The notes: a model not told the origin generated them from the sequence alone. A stretch of 64,000 bases of DNA from Enoplolaimus lenunculus (GCA_030248215.1 JASANG010001649.1:62001-126000); one strand, 5' to 3'; positions 49,801-57,978 are shown, numbered from the stretch's first letter. Made by a program: numbers and translations.

Positions 49801-52460
49801 ATTCACACAATATGAACTATCATCAAGGTGGTATAAACCTGAAACGTATGCTACTAGTGATGTATAAGATTGAAATTCGGTCTGCCTGTTTCCAATCAGA
49901 GGTTGTCATTGGCGCACTGCCTGCCGTTCCTAGAAAAAATCTTTTTGCCACGAAAAAGATTGCTCGTCGCTGAAATAGATATGGCGTAGCCCATGCCGTG
50001 ATTCAATCCAATTCCGAATTGAGCTAGTACAGGGCGTAATTACGACGTGGGCTAGCCCACGCCGTAATTCTTTCTCTGCTACAAGTTCACGCCTTATGAT
50101 TGCTTACTATTTTAATGTCATTCCCAAATACAATTAGCTGATGCAAATACTCTTTTCTGATTGGCTATGTAATCGCCAACTGTTAGTTACCAAACAGATT
50201 TTACTAGCTAAGGAATAAGCGATTATAAACCCAGAAAACGCGCAGCGCGCCCCCACAATCCGCGCCCAAACCCCCCGAACCCCACAACAACAAACGTTTT
50301 GAAGTTCAAATTGTTTCGTCAGCATTGAGTGCGTTTTAGTTTCTGCGTCCCAGGTTCGTACATTAATGTTTACCTTAGCAATACGATTAATATCCGTTGC
50401 CGATTTTGATCGCAATTTTCGGGACGCTGGTTTCGCATCTGGTGATTGTCTACGGTGTTTCTGCAGCCACTGGCTATAAAGTCGCTCGATATTTGGAGTG
50501 ACGAGTCCTTTGCCTCGCCAGTACGATGAGCACACGTAGCTAAATGTTAATACAATAGAAACTATTTCTCGTATTATCAAATGTGTATAGCATCTATCAC
50601 AAGTTAACCGGCTATATAGCTTGTAACTTTTGAGCTGATAAAGCTCATAATTTAGCACTTGCCGTTATATTGTGTATATTCTGAAATTTATCATTGCCGT
50701 TGTTCGCTTGCTTGAAAACGTATTACTTAAACTAGATGTGGTGCGCTCTATATTTTGGGGCTCATATTCTCAAATGCGTATAGCACCTATTATCAGTTAG
50801 CGATAGGTTTTGAAACTGACGAACATCTACAATTGCAGATCTCAAAATTGGAACACAAGTGGGGCTAATCAAATGCGAACAATGTGCTGAATTTCGAACG
50901 TCGCCATGCGCTGATTCCAAAGTTACAGGATCTATCACCAACCGGCGATACGTGGTACGCACATTTGAGAACACGGGCTCAGCTAATAGATAACAGTGTG
51001 CCACAGTTGCGGCGGATCATGAGATTTTTACAAGAATCTCTTCTGTGTTGTTTGATAGCTTTTGTTTTGTTTGTCACATTCCGTAGCCAACACCTGTTGA
51101 AACTCACATTTCGACTAGCGGTGTCGCACGATTTATAATAGTGAGAAAGGTTCGAGAGCGAAGCGACCGATAATCCAAACGTAATTTCAGTACCAAGTCT
51201 AAGGCAAAATTTTGGTTTTGATGCCTGTTCGAGATAGTTGGCCCGAGTGGCACTCATTTGGATGCGCTAGGACAGCGGGTTCGTAGAGCGGGGAGGACAG
51301 TGGGAGGGTTCTGCCCCACCGAAACAATTTTGCCCCCCCTAGAAAAACTTCAACCTTGTTTGTAAGTCAACGAATCCATTGTATGTTCCTCCTTAAATTT
51401 TTTAGCCCCCTAGCAACGTGAGCTAGCTAGCGGCCTGCAGTTCAGGTTCGTGGCTATATAATATTCACCTTCCCATATGCTGAAGCTGATCTGGTTCGGT
51501 AATCATGGTCTTTCCCAGCGGTGTAAACAGACGTCGTACGCCAAAATCAAGTGGTACTTTCTCGCTCAACTCGTCCAAAAGTGGATCAATTGTTCGGTAC
51601 CGAGATCGCGACACTGGCAAACGGACACCCTGAAACATTCATGAAATGGCCAGCCTGTATTGATCTGTAGGGATCAAAGCTTATGGGCGATCTGGGGTCA
51701 CTTCTCATTTTATGATTTCTGTCAAGTTGTTTTTAGGAACAGTTTCAGTTGATATACGCACCCAAGAATCCGCGTTCGAAAATGTTATAAAACGTAACCT
51801 TTACGAAATCCATGGCTAAAACTGTGGTAAATCTATTTACCAACGTAAAATTTTATCTCAAATATTAGCCTAATAAATATAGTGAACTAAAACAAACGTG
51901 CCTTTTCCATGCAGCTACATATTATCTTGTAATTTACCCATTGTTAAAATTCTAGAAATTCATTTTCCGTTAACCCCCCCTCTGTTTTGAAAACAGTATA
52001 GAAAGAAGACATCTTCGTTCTAATGCACAGGTTTTACCCCCATCTAAATAGGGGATATGCCAAAAAACGCGTGCCTGCGTGTATTCTGTCCTAAATAGAA
52101 TGTACTCAGTTGCATGCGCTTATTGAAGTATGCATCGCTCACTCATGGTTCAATCTAACCTTGCTTATCAAACTTTTTATTATTTACTTTAAAAAAGTTC
52201 TGTTTTTGCTCTAAACTTTCAACCGCCTCAAGCTGCATTATAGCGTAGTTTTTAGAAATGCCGTAGATTGAAAGATAATACGCAGGTTTTTTCCTCGCTC
52301 TCAGTGAACTTACTTTAAAGTTAGCATCACCTTCTTTGAAAAAGAAAACCGTTTTGGCTGAATACGGCCGTGTAAATGTTCGATTAGGATTGTTATAAAC
52401 GCGAATTGCGCTGTTACCATTGCACGCTTGATCTGGCATGTTTGGAATTGGCTTAACCAT
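30843..52460 (-). CDS. Multidomain DCX-DCX-IQ-PLAT protein, RP1/LOXHD1-like (28 exons)
   Basis: Large gene rebuilt from exons whose phases agree at every junction but one. Exons: 52314-52460, 51469-51629, 50374-50539, 49649-49771, 48405-48554, 47778-47963, 46903-47056, 46084-46526, 44978-45085, 44498-44590, 43715-43813, 43058-43209, 42490-42568, 41601-41738, 41130-41201, 40441-40637, 39889-39975, 39270-39450, 38886-39031, 38335-38413, 37601-37672, 36455-36586, 35180-35403, 34547-34636, 33902-34037, 33268-33425, 32965-33116, 30843-30915. About 1,330 aa: DCX1 (33-115), DCX2 (203-275), basic linker, three IQ motifs (about 490-577), five PLAT/LH2 domains (611-1320). Known of the families: DCX domains bind microtubules, IQ motifs bind calmodulin, and PLAT domains bind lipid or protein partners, as in LOXHD1. 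A ciliary or axonemal role, as for RP1, is inferred. The start ATG has A at -3 and an in-frame TAA 12 nt upstream. Uncertain point: the junction of exons 6 and 7. Confidence 0.87.
30990..31060 (-). repeat. tRNA-derived SINE fragment
   Basis: On the minus strand the text ends in ggttcgaattc, a good B box of RNA polymerase III promoters, preceded by 'gaaagaggctgc'. It lies just beyond DCX/PLAT exon 28 in its intron. It does not fold as an intact tRNA by eye. Confidence 0.4.
31247..31407 (+). mobile_element. cccgtagccag short TIR element
   Basis: A 161-bp element with ends gcccgtagccag and ctggctacggg. Family hallmarks are a C-run then 'cttgtaac.tcaacgaaaaccc' and 'cttgtatgcccctcctgaaa'. Other copies: 43524-43680, 45205-45353, 51272-51437, 52790-52903 (left worn), 55321-55479, 57447-57607, 60547-60703, 61455-61568 (reversed) and the fragment 45598-45663. 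No ORF. Elements with these ends are common in marine invertebrate genomes, to my knowledge. Confidence 0.65.
31954..32597 (+). mobile_element. TTA-duplicating TIR element in the last intron of the DCX/PLAT gene
   Basis: Ends TGTGGGATTCACGTTATAAC and the inverse of TGCGGGATTCACGTTATAAC, flanked by TTA on both sides (31951-31953, 32598-32600). It contains a 63-codon open stretch at 32109-32300 that is most likely chance. A short fragment resembling the end (cccggttacaacgtcag) occurs at 56313-56329. TTA duplication fits PIF/Harbinger. Confidence 0.7.
33902..35403 (-). CDS. PLAT domain 4 block (exons 23-25)
   Basis: Exon 23 (35180-35403) starts with a Ser-rich linker, then PIWRCAITTGDDSNAGTDCR and TLITLFGDKGRSEK. 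Exon 24 (34547-34636, 30 codons) has YIGRLIKIRLEIDTESGSNQ and a Trp. Exon 25 (33902-34037) has VKLLNVGTGEEFRVFPDTWL, the end of the sandwich with F-x-x-x-TWL in place of F-x-C-x-x-WL, plus a Pro-rich link. Phases 1-0, 0-0, 0-1, identical to PLAT2. Confidence 0.86.
34193..34445 (+). mobile_element. TIR element with repeated actcagaatgagtt words
   Basis: Left end CACTGTAAATTTCAGCGAGT and right end the inverse of CACTGTAAATTCCAATGAGT; the inverted repeats run for about 25 bp. The interior is a set of inverted copies of gagttga/tcaactc. It lies between DCX/PLAT exons 24 and 25. No target duplication was seen. Confidence 0.6.
36455..39031 (-). CDS. PLAT domain 3 block (exons 19-22)
   Basis: Exon 19 (38886-39031) has YNYIFIARTSERLDG then AEISLSGEFGDSGVQKVRLD. 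Exon 20 (38335-38413) has EIVFRIEAVSLGRLLFVTV. Exon 21 (37601-37672) covers a loop, and exon 22 (36455-36586) has ADWVLHSISVRETE and RFVFSESRVVD; the usual F-x-C-x-x-W-L is degenerate here. Phases 1-0, 0-1, 1-1, 1-1. A TTAGGC-family transposon stops within a few bases of the exon 19 donor (GTTAGC). Confidence 0.83.
36632..36895 (-). mobile_element. TTAGGC-core dispersed element with internal duplication
   Basis: Begins ggcccatgtaaagattaggg and ends ..tacatcggcc. A 50-bp stretch around 'agagtaagcttaagg.ttagac' is present twice in tandem. Intron 21 of the DCX/PLAT gene. Confidence 0.65.
36945..37157 (+). mobile_element. TIR-like element rich in ttgcaactgcaa words
   Basis: Ends CCCATTCACACATGCAA and the inverse of CCCAATCATACGTGCAA (13 of 17 match). 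The interior is a run of inverted aacttgcaag/gcaacttg words. Small overlapping ORFs on both strands arise from this composition. No target duplication resolved. Intron 21 of the DCX/PLAT gene. Confidence 0.45.
37740..37890 (-). mobile_element. TTAGGC-core dispersed element
   Basis: Reverse-oriented piece with cttaggcttaggcttaag core, between DCX/PLAT exons 20 and 21. Ends are worn. Confidence 0.5.
38120..38290 (-). mobile_element. TTAGGC-core dispersed element
   Basis: Reverse copy ending just 45 bp from DCX/PLAT exon 20. Core of four ggctta hexamers; tail ..gttacggccgttatacacatt. Confidence 0.55.
38712..38881 (+). mobile_element. TTAGGC-core dispersed element touching a splice donor
   Basis: Head caatgtatggaatagggtcg, core cctaaacctaagcg, and tail gtgcgttccgc, which runs into the donor of DCX/PLAT exon 19 (exon ends at 38886). 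The family's final ~20 bases (cctgatctttacatgggc) are absent, so the copy is truncated at the exon. Confidence 0.6.
39270..40637 (-). CDS. PLAT domain 2 block (exons 16-18)
   Basis: Exon 16 (40441-40637) has GRWSLIVRTG and an unusually long Asn/Ala-rich insertion before AEVAIAAYGTNGFSNKIYL. Exon 17 (39889-39975) has VEFGDVGELYKVRIDIEEKG. Exon 18 (39270-39450) has the closing IWLNCSKWL. Phases are 1-0, 0-0, 0-1. Donors: GTAAGC, GTAAGC, GTCAGT. The domain fits the PLAT/LH2 sandwich, although the usual Gly-x-x-Gly-x-Ser-Gly turn is altered to YGTNGFSN. Confidence 0.86.
41130..43813 (-). CDS. Acidic linker, PLAT domain 1 and linker (exons 11-15)
   Basis: Exon 11 (43715-43813) is acidic (EADLEQDDESPAET). 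PLAT1: exon 12 (43058-43209) has NIYGITILTGNRWAAETDTD and ILHGDNGETGRIWL, the classic T-x-D / L-x-G-x-x-G-x-T/S-G pattern; exon 13 (42490-42568) has DTFEYETELIGLVNRVTVGH; exon 14 (41601-41738) ends the fold with VFSCNKWLD, the F-x-C-x-x-W-L signature. Exon 15 (41130-41201) is a short acidic linker. Phases run 1-0, 0-1, 1-1. The acceptor of exon 11 is embedded in a TTA microsatellite. Confidence 0.86.
41880..42045 (-). mobile_element. TTAGGC-core dispersed element
   Basis: gggcggaccgttttccagcg head, ttaggcttaggttaagc core, then a worn end. Intron 13 of the DCX/PLAT gene. Confidence 0.6.
42190..42375 (+). mobile_element. TTAGGC-core dispersed element
   Basis: Opposite orientation to the copy 150 bp away at 41880. 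Core of cctaagcctaagcccaag; tail gatctttgcatgggcctg. A plus-strand ORF of Pro/Lys repeats here is only repeat translation. Confidence 0.65.
43247..43430 (-). mobile_element. GC-rich PIF/Harbinger-like MITE, copy 3 (intronic)
   Basis: 16-bp ends GAGTGACGCTGTACTT and the inverse of AGGTGGCGCTATACTT, TAA on both sides (43244-43246, 43431-43433). Interior of gtccg/cggac words. It sits in the intron between DCX/PLAT exons 11 and 12, 38 bp before exon 12 in transcript terms. Confidence 0.75.
43524..43680 (+). mobile_element. cccgtagccag short TIR element (intronic)
   Basis: cacgtagccaagggacacgg to gagcttgctacgagc. It ends 35 bp from DCX/PLAT exon 11 on the donor side. Confidence 0.6.
43818..43915. 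repeat. AAT microsatellite at DCX/PLAT exon 11 acceptor
   Basis: About 30 AAT/ATT triplets with two inversions of phase. On the minus strand it reads (TTA)n and ends TATTTCAG, the acceptor of exon 11. Confidence 0.85.
44199..44262 (-). repeat. tRNA-derived SINE fragment
   Basis: Minus strand: A-box-like taactgagtggt, then 'aaacgcctccccgagtgagg' and a B-box-like gatttgaatc. Same layout as the pieces at 30990 and 45808. Intron 10 of the DCX/PLAT gene. Confidence 0.45.
44498..47056 (-). CDS. Basic linker and three IQ motifs (exons 7-10)
   Basis: Exon 7 (46903-47056, or from 47011 with a second in-frame acceptor 45 nt downstream) and exon 8 (46084-46526) are Lys/Thr-rich and probably disordered. 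Exon 8 ends with IQ motif 1 (AAVKIQAGIRGYLTRRGLK). Exon 9 (44978-45085) has IQ motif 2 (AAKKIQAVYRGHALRRKLR). Exon 10 (44498-44590) has IQ motif 3 (AATKIQAAFKGYKTRKRYK). All match the IQxxxRGxxxR pattern that binds calmodulin or myosin light chains, the third with Lys for the first Arg. Spacing between motifs is about 30-40 residues, wider than in myosin necks. The donor of exon 10 (GTTTGT) is weak, but the reading frame carries on correctly into exon 11. Confidence 0.83.
45205..45353 (+). mobile_element. cccgtagccag short TIR element (intronic)
   Basis: tccgtagccagggggaaaca at the left, gagctggctacgggc at the right. Intron between DCX/PLAT exons 8 and 9. Confidence 0.63.
45808..45872 (-). 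repeat. tRNA-derived SINE fragment
   Basis: Minus strand: perfect A box tagctgagtgg, then ggtaaacgattgcaaccg, and a B-box-like gagttcgacgttc. Intron 8 of the DCX/PLAT gene. Confidence 0.45.
46597..46797 (-). mobile_element. TTAGGC-core dispersed element (representative full copy)
   Basis: Best-bounded member of the commonest repeat here. Ends GCCCATGTAAAGATCAGGGG and the inverse of GCCAATGTATAGAACAGGGC form imperfect inverted repeats; the core is a degenerate TTAGGC/TTAGAC hexamer array. Other pieces not listed separately: 97-230, 6788-6845, 7255-7290, 7498-7640, 11385-11467, 26555-26650, 33635-33700, 40085-40195, 49515-49605, 56060-56175, 56680-56815 and 57235-57330. No ORF and no proven target duplication. 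Confidence 0.7.
47311..47392 (+). repeat. tRNA-like sequence
   Basis: ggctgtgtggcgtaatggtc carries a perfect A box; gagtt..aactc forms a 5-bp T-arm-like stem 75 bases downstream. The acceptor arms (ggctgtg and tgccgtg) do not pair, so this is a SINE head or dead tRNA. Intron 6 of the DCX/PLAT gene. Confidence 0.35.
47778..49771 (-). CDS. DCX linker and DCX domain 2 block (exons 4-6)
   Basis: Exon 4 (49649-49771, 41 codons) is a Ser-rich linker. Exon 5 (48405-48554, 50 codons) begins the second DCX domain: NQKPSRVHKIVLRSRQLPIF, then LLRELSANLQVPVYRLYTPE. Exon 6 (47778-47963) completes it with VLSITELLTGPTKFIACSKY and then runs into a Trp-containing strand, AKWKFSIRTR, that looks like strand 1 of a PLAT domain. 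Exon 5 is preceded by a 70-bp tandem array that repeats its own acceptor site (see 48498-48988). Exon 6 ends at a phase-0 donor GTGAAA, but exon 7 starts in phase 1, so either an exon is missing here or another donor is used (a poor GTGCGG inside exon 6 would have the right phase). Confidence 0.82.
48498..48988. repeat. 70-bp tandem array duplicating a 3' splice site (7 copies)
   Basis: Seven head-to-tail units, period 70 (one unit 71 with an extra T), otherwise essentially identical. On the minus strand each unit contains a pyrimidine tract and TTTTCAG acceptor, then the first 50-odd bases of DCX/PLAT exon 5. The unit nearest the gene is the functional start of exon 5 (acceptor just above 48554); the other six lie in the upstream intron. 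Because 70 is not a multiple of 3 and the shifted frame meets a stop, only the last acceptor keeps the protein open. Confidence 0.95.
50038..50069. repeat. 32-bp palindrome
   Basis: aattacgacgtgggct followed at once by its inverse with one mismatch. A further copy of 'gcgtagcccatgccgtgatt' 50 bp to the left suggests it is part of a small element. Intron 3 of the DCX/PLAT gene. Confidence 0.7.
50374..52460 (-). CDS. DCX domain 1 block (exons 1-3 of the DCX/PLAT gene)
   Basis: Exon 1 (52314-52460) gives Met1 to Lys49 and the first DCX strand, SAKTVFFFKEGDANFK. Exon 2 (51469-51629) continues with GVRLPVSRSRYRTIDPLLDE and FGVRRLFTPLGKTM, the usual 'rlyTpdGk' turn of doublecortin. Exon 3 (50374-50539) closes the fold with SYVCSSYWRGKG and adds a basic tail. 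Donors GTAAGT, GTGAAT and GTAAAC. Phases 0, 2, 0 fit. The three exons together match a complete doublecortin domain of normal length (about 80 residues). Confidence 0.87.
50765..50974 (+). mobile_element. Short TIR element, 7-bp duplication GGGCTCA
   Basis: Left end TATTCTCAAATGCGTA, right end the inverse of GTGTTCTCAAATGTGCGT; GGGCTCA on both sides (50758-50764, 50975-50981). Related pieces with the box 'ttctcaaatgcgt.. gcacct' are at 25180-25225, 41335-41395, 50573-50605 and 49005-49065. Confidence 0.6.
51272..51437 (+). mobile_element. cccgtagccag short TIR element
   Basis: ggttcgtagagcggggagga to gtgagctagctagcggcc. Ends within 32 bp of DCX/PLAT exon 2, in intron 2. Confidence 0.58.
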
Positions 52461-53589
52461 ACTGTTTAAGAATTATATTAAGGCTTTAAGAGTTGTCAAA
52501 ATTTTAAAATGTATAGCAGTGTTCGGTAACAATACAGCTTTGAAGTTCTTGAGGCTGCAAATTAATATGCACTTGATGTCATGCTATTAATATTTAATTT
52601 GTACGGCGAAAATTAAAAATGAAATTGCAAAACTGGAATAAATTTGAAAATACAAACCGAAAGAAAAAGTTTTAGAGCAATGTCGTCATTAAAGCGTAAC
52701 CTGGGATAAAAATCCGAAATGACAAAGTTTAAGTTATCATTTCAGACGGTAATTTGAGATACACACATTTATTGATTGCTACTCAAAAAAATTCGCCCCC
52801 CGCCCAGAAAAGTTCGACCTCGCTTGTAACATCGACGAAAACCCTTGTATATGCCCGTACTGAAATATTTTTAGCCCCCATAGTAACGTGAGTTGGCTAC
52901 GAGTTTATATTCGCGTCGCTTCTGTACCTTGTACTGCAAAATCGAAACAATAACAAAAATTTTCTAGTTGTGTTTAATCGACGAATATTGGCTTCATATG
53001 ATTATTGTTTTTCAACTTCATAACCTAAGTAGTGTTTGATTATTAATGTACAAATTTGAATTTTCCGATTAAATCGTTTGCAACTCAACCGAAAGGTTTC
53101 GTTGAAGTTTACCAGCTATAGTAATACAAGATTATCTCCAATGTTTTCGTAGCTGAAATAATTGCAGAAACGCAACACGAAGCCAAGTATTAGGAATTTT
53201 CGAAAATCAACTAGGATTTTCAAATACTTTTGTTCCACACACGCGCACAAACAGACACAGGCTGAGATGTAGAGACGTGACTTAAGTCGACATCTGACAT
53301 CAGTCGATTTTGGACTTTTATAATAAGGTCAACAAAGTACGTTACGGGTCGATATTTTTGATAAATTGGTAGGCCTTTGGAGGTGCGAAATGTATCATTT
53401 TAAAGTTACCATTAGTAGCTCAAAATTGCCACAGACTTCAGCAAATATCTGTTGTTTGTTTGGGTAAATTAGAATGTGTGTTGGAACCTCTGGTTTAAGT
53501 CAAAATTACAAAATGGAAGTAAAATCTTTTTCGGCTTAAGTTGGAATTTGACTAAACTCGTGTTTCTGCAACTCGGCCCCAAAAAACAC

Positions 53590-53632
53590 ACAATCACATA
53601 TAAACACACACAAACACACACACAAACAAAAC
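53590..53632. repeat. CA-rich microsatellite
   Basis: Interrupted acacacaaacacacacac run in intergenic DNA. Confidence 0.8.
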
Positions 53633-53812
53633 CAGACAAGTGTAATAAAAAATAGCCAGCGTATCTAGTGTGCTTAATATTCATTATGTCCATCTAAAAA
53701 CTCACGCAGTTCAGCCAGATACTACTGTAGGCAGGAAAAATTTAGCAACTGCAAAATCTAGCCATTAACTATTAGTGATTGGACCAACGACAATGAAACG
53801 CAACAGATTTAG

Positions 53813-54249
53813 CAGGGTTCCAACCGGAACTAGATTTTGTCGGAAGCGGAATCGGAATCGGAGTAAAAATTTCTGTCGGAACCGGAATCAGAATCGGAAT
53901 CGGAATTAAGTTTTAGTAATTCTATTAAAAAGTTAAAGGAGGTGTATGACTTAACTTTTTTGTTGCAGTATGCCTGTTTCCGTTACTGTTCACTGTTTCA
54001 GCAAAAATTGTTTATATAGCTGACGGAATACACGTAACAACTCGGAATATCTACAAAGAAAAAACCTACAGAATAATTGCAAATGAACGAAACAAAACGA
54101 AACTCGCAAAATCAAACCTCAATCATCTTAAAAACTCACAACCGAGAAATCAAAATCCCGGCATCAGAACAACAGTCAGCCGGAATCGGAATCGGAAGTC
54201 AAATTTTGGCCGGAATTTTAACCGGAATCGGAATTCCGATGGAACCCTG
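53813..54249 (+). mobile_element. hAT-like non-autonomous element with cggaat repeats
   Basis: Ends CAGGGTTCCA and inverse ..GGAACCCTG; flanks AGATTTAG and ATATTTAG (8 bp, one mismatch). Both arms are built from the hexamer cggaat/ccggaa repeated, so the element can fold on itself. No ORF. Confidence 0.72.
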
Positions 54250-54892
54250 ATATTTAGGTTGCGGCATAAAACTTCAACAAAGCCATATTTTTAAAACATA
54301 AGAGACCAACTGGGCCAAAACTTATCCAAAGAAGACCACATTTAAGTTTTTAATGCTGGGTTTCAGCTGCTAAAAGATCATTGTATTCGTTTTTTATGAA
54401 GCAGCGAATAAACTTTAACGGCCGCAAACCTCATGATAAAGCATTGTCACAAATTGAATGTACGTATATATGCTGTAATAAAAACACATGTTGCCTATAG
54501 AGATAATAATCCCGTGCGGTAGTTACACGGCTATATACCGAACCTGGAACAACAAAACGTAATTACTTGCATGGGGCGATAGAAATTCATTACTTTGTTC
54601 TTCTTAGAAACGCACATTTTCTAACATTGTTGATCATTCATTGGTAAAGAGTTAAATGATAAGGGGCACAAGAGGATACACTTTTTGATATAGCATCTTT
54701 AGTCACACAGATTAGGTTAAGACGTAAAGCTCAGGTTAACGCTTATATATGACTGTTTTTCAGATGAAATAATGCCCGACTGGTGCAGTTTTTTGTACAC
54801 TTCCTTGATGCCATCCGACTCGAAGCACTTTATGGTTTTATTTTTGACAAACAGTTTCGTATCATAAAACGGCCGCCCATATTAAGGAATTC

Positions 54893-55256
54893 CAGGGTGT
54901 AAACGGATAGTAACAATAACGGAAACGGACATGGAAAACGGATATTGAAGTATAAAAGTTTTAAAAATGTTTTATTTTCATGCCAACACAATTGAAGCAT
55001 GCATATAGTCACCGGTTTTTGAAAGATTCAAAAGAAAAAATGGCTGATGCATCGAAATTTTATGAATTTTTGTTTAATTTCATTATTTTTATTTAGTCTC
55101 AAACATTTGCAGCATATCTGAAGTGAAAAATTTCGATATATGCGTGTCAACTAATTTTGACGTAAAAATAACAGAATTTCCGTTTATTTCTACAACGGAA
55201 ACGGAAACGGACACCTATTTTTGCCGGAAACGGAAACGGATATCCGGTTACACGCT
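54893..55256 (+). mobile_element. hAT-like non-autonomous element with cggaaa repeats
   Basis: Ends CAGGGTGTAAACGGAT and the inverse of CAGCGTGTAACCGGAT; flanks AGGAATTC and ATGATTTC (6 of 8 match). Arms consist of acggaaacgga words. A second, reversed and shortened relative lies at 60900-61285 (right end ..TTTACACCCTAG), and further cggaaac-type sequence at 62465-62555. Confidence 0.6.
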
Positions 55257-55320
55257 GATGATTTCTCTCTGGTTCCGTTTCTGCTGTCGTAAGTGTACTT
55301 TTGGAAATTATCATAAAACC

Positions 55321-55479
55321 GGGCCCGTAGCCAGAGGGGGGCCAGGGGGTGGCTCAGCCGCTCCTGGAAGAATTTTGGCACTCAAGAAAACTTTTAACCT
55401 TACGTTGTAAGTCCCTGATAATCCTTGTATTGTCCAGCTGAAAAATGTTTAGCCCCCATAGCAATGTGAGCTGGCTACG
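55321..55479 (+). mobile_element. cccgtagccag short TIR element
   Basis: Starts gggcccgtagccagaggggg and ends gtgagctggctacga. Same family as the element at 31247. Confidence 0.65.
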
Positions 55480-57093
55480 ATCTTGCTTAAAACCAAATAT
55501 TTTTTATCCAAACCATACTGCACATAATGTCTACCTCAAAGGTAGTAACATTAGTAATCGAGTGAAAAATAAATAACCACGAAGGCATATATTCATTATA
55601 CACGCATGAACGATAATATAGTCGCTGTCGGCAAATATTAAAGCTAAAATTAAGCTGTTTTTTCGCAGTCGGCAGCTGAACCGTAAAATATATACAGCGG
55701 CTGTGGATATGTAAACTACTCCGTGAACGCTAAGTTTTGACCATCATGCAGCCGGTAACCTAAAATTTTCATTAATTCTCAAGGGCGATGAATGTCTGTT
55801 GCCGTATATATCAAAGTAACACTATTTACATCAAACTTCATATGAAATAAAATTTGTGAATTTGTTTATCGACGGTGAAAAAACCACAAAATGAAAAGGA
55901 TGAAGACGTGTTTAGAGGCTTTGGGTAATTCATTAAGTGATAGCATACTTACTGAAAAATATAACACACTTTATATACGGTTAGTAGCGGGACGGTTTAT
56001 ATTAAAATGCCGACTCACGCTGATTTTAGTGCCGTCCTGGTTTCTAGTGGGCCTGTCAAAGAGTATGCTTAGATTCTAGACTACATTTTTTGCTTAGGCT
56101 TAGGCTTAGGAATACACTTTTGCAACGCTTTGGCATCGTAGGCTTAGGCTTAGGAACACGCGTAATTTACAGCTACGGCCTAATAACTTGTCAACGCAGC
56201 TATGAATATATACACGAACGTTTTAATATTACAAGCACAGTGAATATTGTAATTTTAAAAATGAAAATTCTCTCAAAGTGGGAAAAAAGAGACAAAATAT
56301 GTTACCCAAGCTGTCCCGGTTACAACGTCAGCCTCACGTCCGCTCTATGCTTGACATTTAACCTGACACCGCAACGGCCCTGAAAGTAAGATGGAATCGC
56401 TCCCGTCCAGATATGATTGAATACGGCCTGAAAACATCCGCTGACGTTCAATAAATTAAATATCAGTGTTTAAATTCTTCGTGCATAAGAGACACATTGT
56501 ACATTTGTCACGTTTACCACTGGTAAACGGTTTTCGAGTGGGTTACGGTGCGCAACTTCGAATACAATAACTCAAAAAATCAACATACCCCCTACTGAGT
56601 ACAAGTTAGCTCAGATGGCGGTAAATACCAAACTACAAAAGTTGTCGTCCATATATGGCTAAGGGGACGGAACTTATTTTCTACAGAATTGTAATGAAGT
56701 ACGCTTAAGCTTTACATTATTTTCAGCTTAGAATTAGGCTTAGGCTTAGTTACAAGCTTCGGGTTTAGGGTTAGGCAAAGGATTATGCTTACTGCTGCTA
56801 CTGCCCTCAGCTAGAAAAGAGCCAAAACTGTTGAAAAACTTGCTTAAACCATTTGCGAAGTTGTGCCAAAAAGTTAAGTTAGTAGTTTCGCATAAGCTTA
56901 AACCACTATGTTTACGTACCAGAGCGGATCCTAAACAGTTGTTTTCAAAGCGTTAGATCACCCTAGGATTGCCATGAATTCTTCAAAAACTGTTTTGTTA
57001 TAGAAAATGTTCGTCACAGCAATATTTACCGTTTTAATACACTACCCCGGAAAAGATAAAAACCAAAACTTTGAATTCAGCCACGAAGTGATT

Positions 57094-57156
57094 TTCGGGT
57101 TTGTCGAATGAGTTATTGCTGCCCATCGCTTTAGCCACTGAGCTACACAGCTCAAC
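57094..57156 (-). repeat. tRNA-like fragment
   Basis: Minus strand gagctgtgtagctcagtggc has a perfect A box; the B box (cattcgacaaac) is degenerate. It is not a functional tRNA because the acceptor ends do not pair. Confidence 0.4.
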
Positions 57157-57737
57157 AATATAGTTGCTTGTAAATTTGCGTATTGTCGTCAAACGTAAAA
57201 GTGTAATAGGAAATTTTGTAGTTCCCCAACAGTGTGAAGTTTTGCTTAGGCTTTGGCTTAGGTATAGGTTTAGAGGTTTATACTTTGCAATCTACTTATT
57301 CTACTGCACAGTTACGGCCCTCAGCTGTTACATGGGTCGTTTGTGGGGTTGGGGCTATGTACCGCGGATGGAGCTACAAAAGTTCTGTTCATTGCAGAGC
57401 CATTTCGTGCAATTATGCGTTGCATAATCTGACGTACTTAACTGATCGGTAGCCAGAGTATAGCTCAACAGTCTCAAAATGTTTTGGCTTCTTAGAAAAG
57501 TTCTAGTCCAGCTTGTAAGCCATGTGAACTCCATGCATGCTCCTTTAAAATTTTTGTCTTTCCCTCAGACGTCACTTTTTTATAGCAGGTTGAGGTGTCT
57601 ACGGGCCGGTGACGTAGGTAATGCATTATTATTGTGAGATGACGTTAAAGTTTAACTGTGGGTTGATCAAGCCATTAAAATTTTGCAGCACGAAACCGTA
57701 TTGCCAATGTGAGTTTATTATTTATCAGCTTGCATTA

Positions 57738-57978
57738 CTTCCAGACAGCGGCCCGTGTAACGATCTGGGGCAGAACATTTTCAGTGGGTTTTGAATAGAG
57801 TACGTATAAGCTTTAGATATTTTGCTCAAGATTAGGATTAGGCTTAGGCTTAGATATGCGCTCATTCTCACGCTGCGGCTAAGCTTAGGCTTAGGTATAA
57901 GCTCATTCTCACGCTTATGCTTAGGCTTAGGCTTAGGCTTATAGAAATACGCTTACTACTGATTCGCTCCTGCTCAAT
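57738..57978 (-). mobile_element. TTAGGC-core dispersed element
   Basis: Ends ggcccgtgtaacgatctggg and ..gctcaatacattggcc; two blocks of ggcttaggcttagg. One of the longest arrays. Just downstream of the cysteine-rich gene's stop. Confidence 0.68.
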
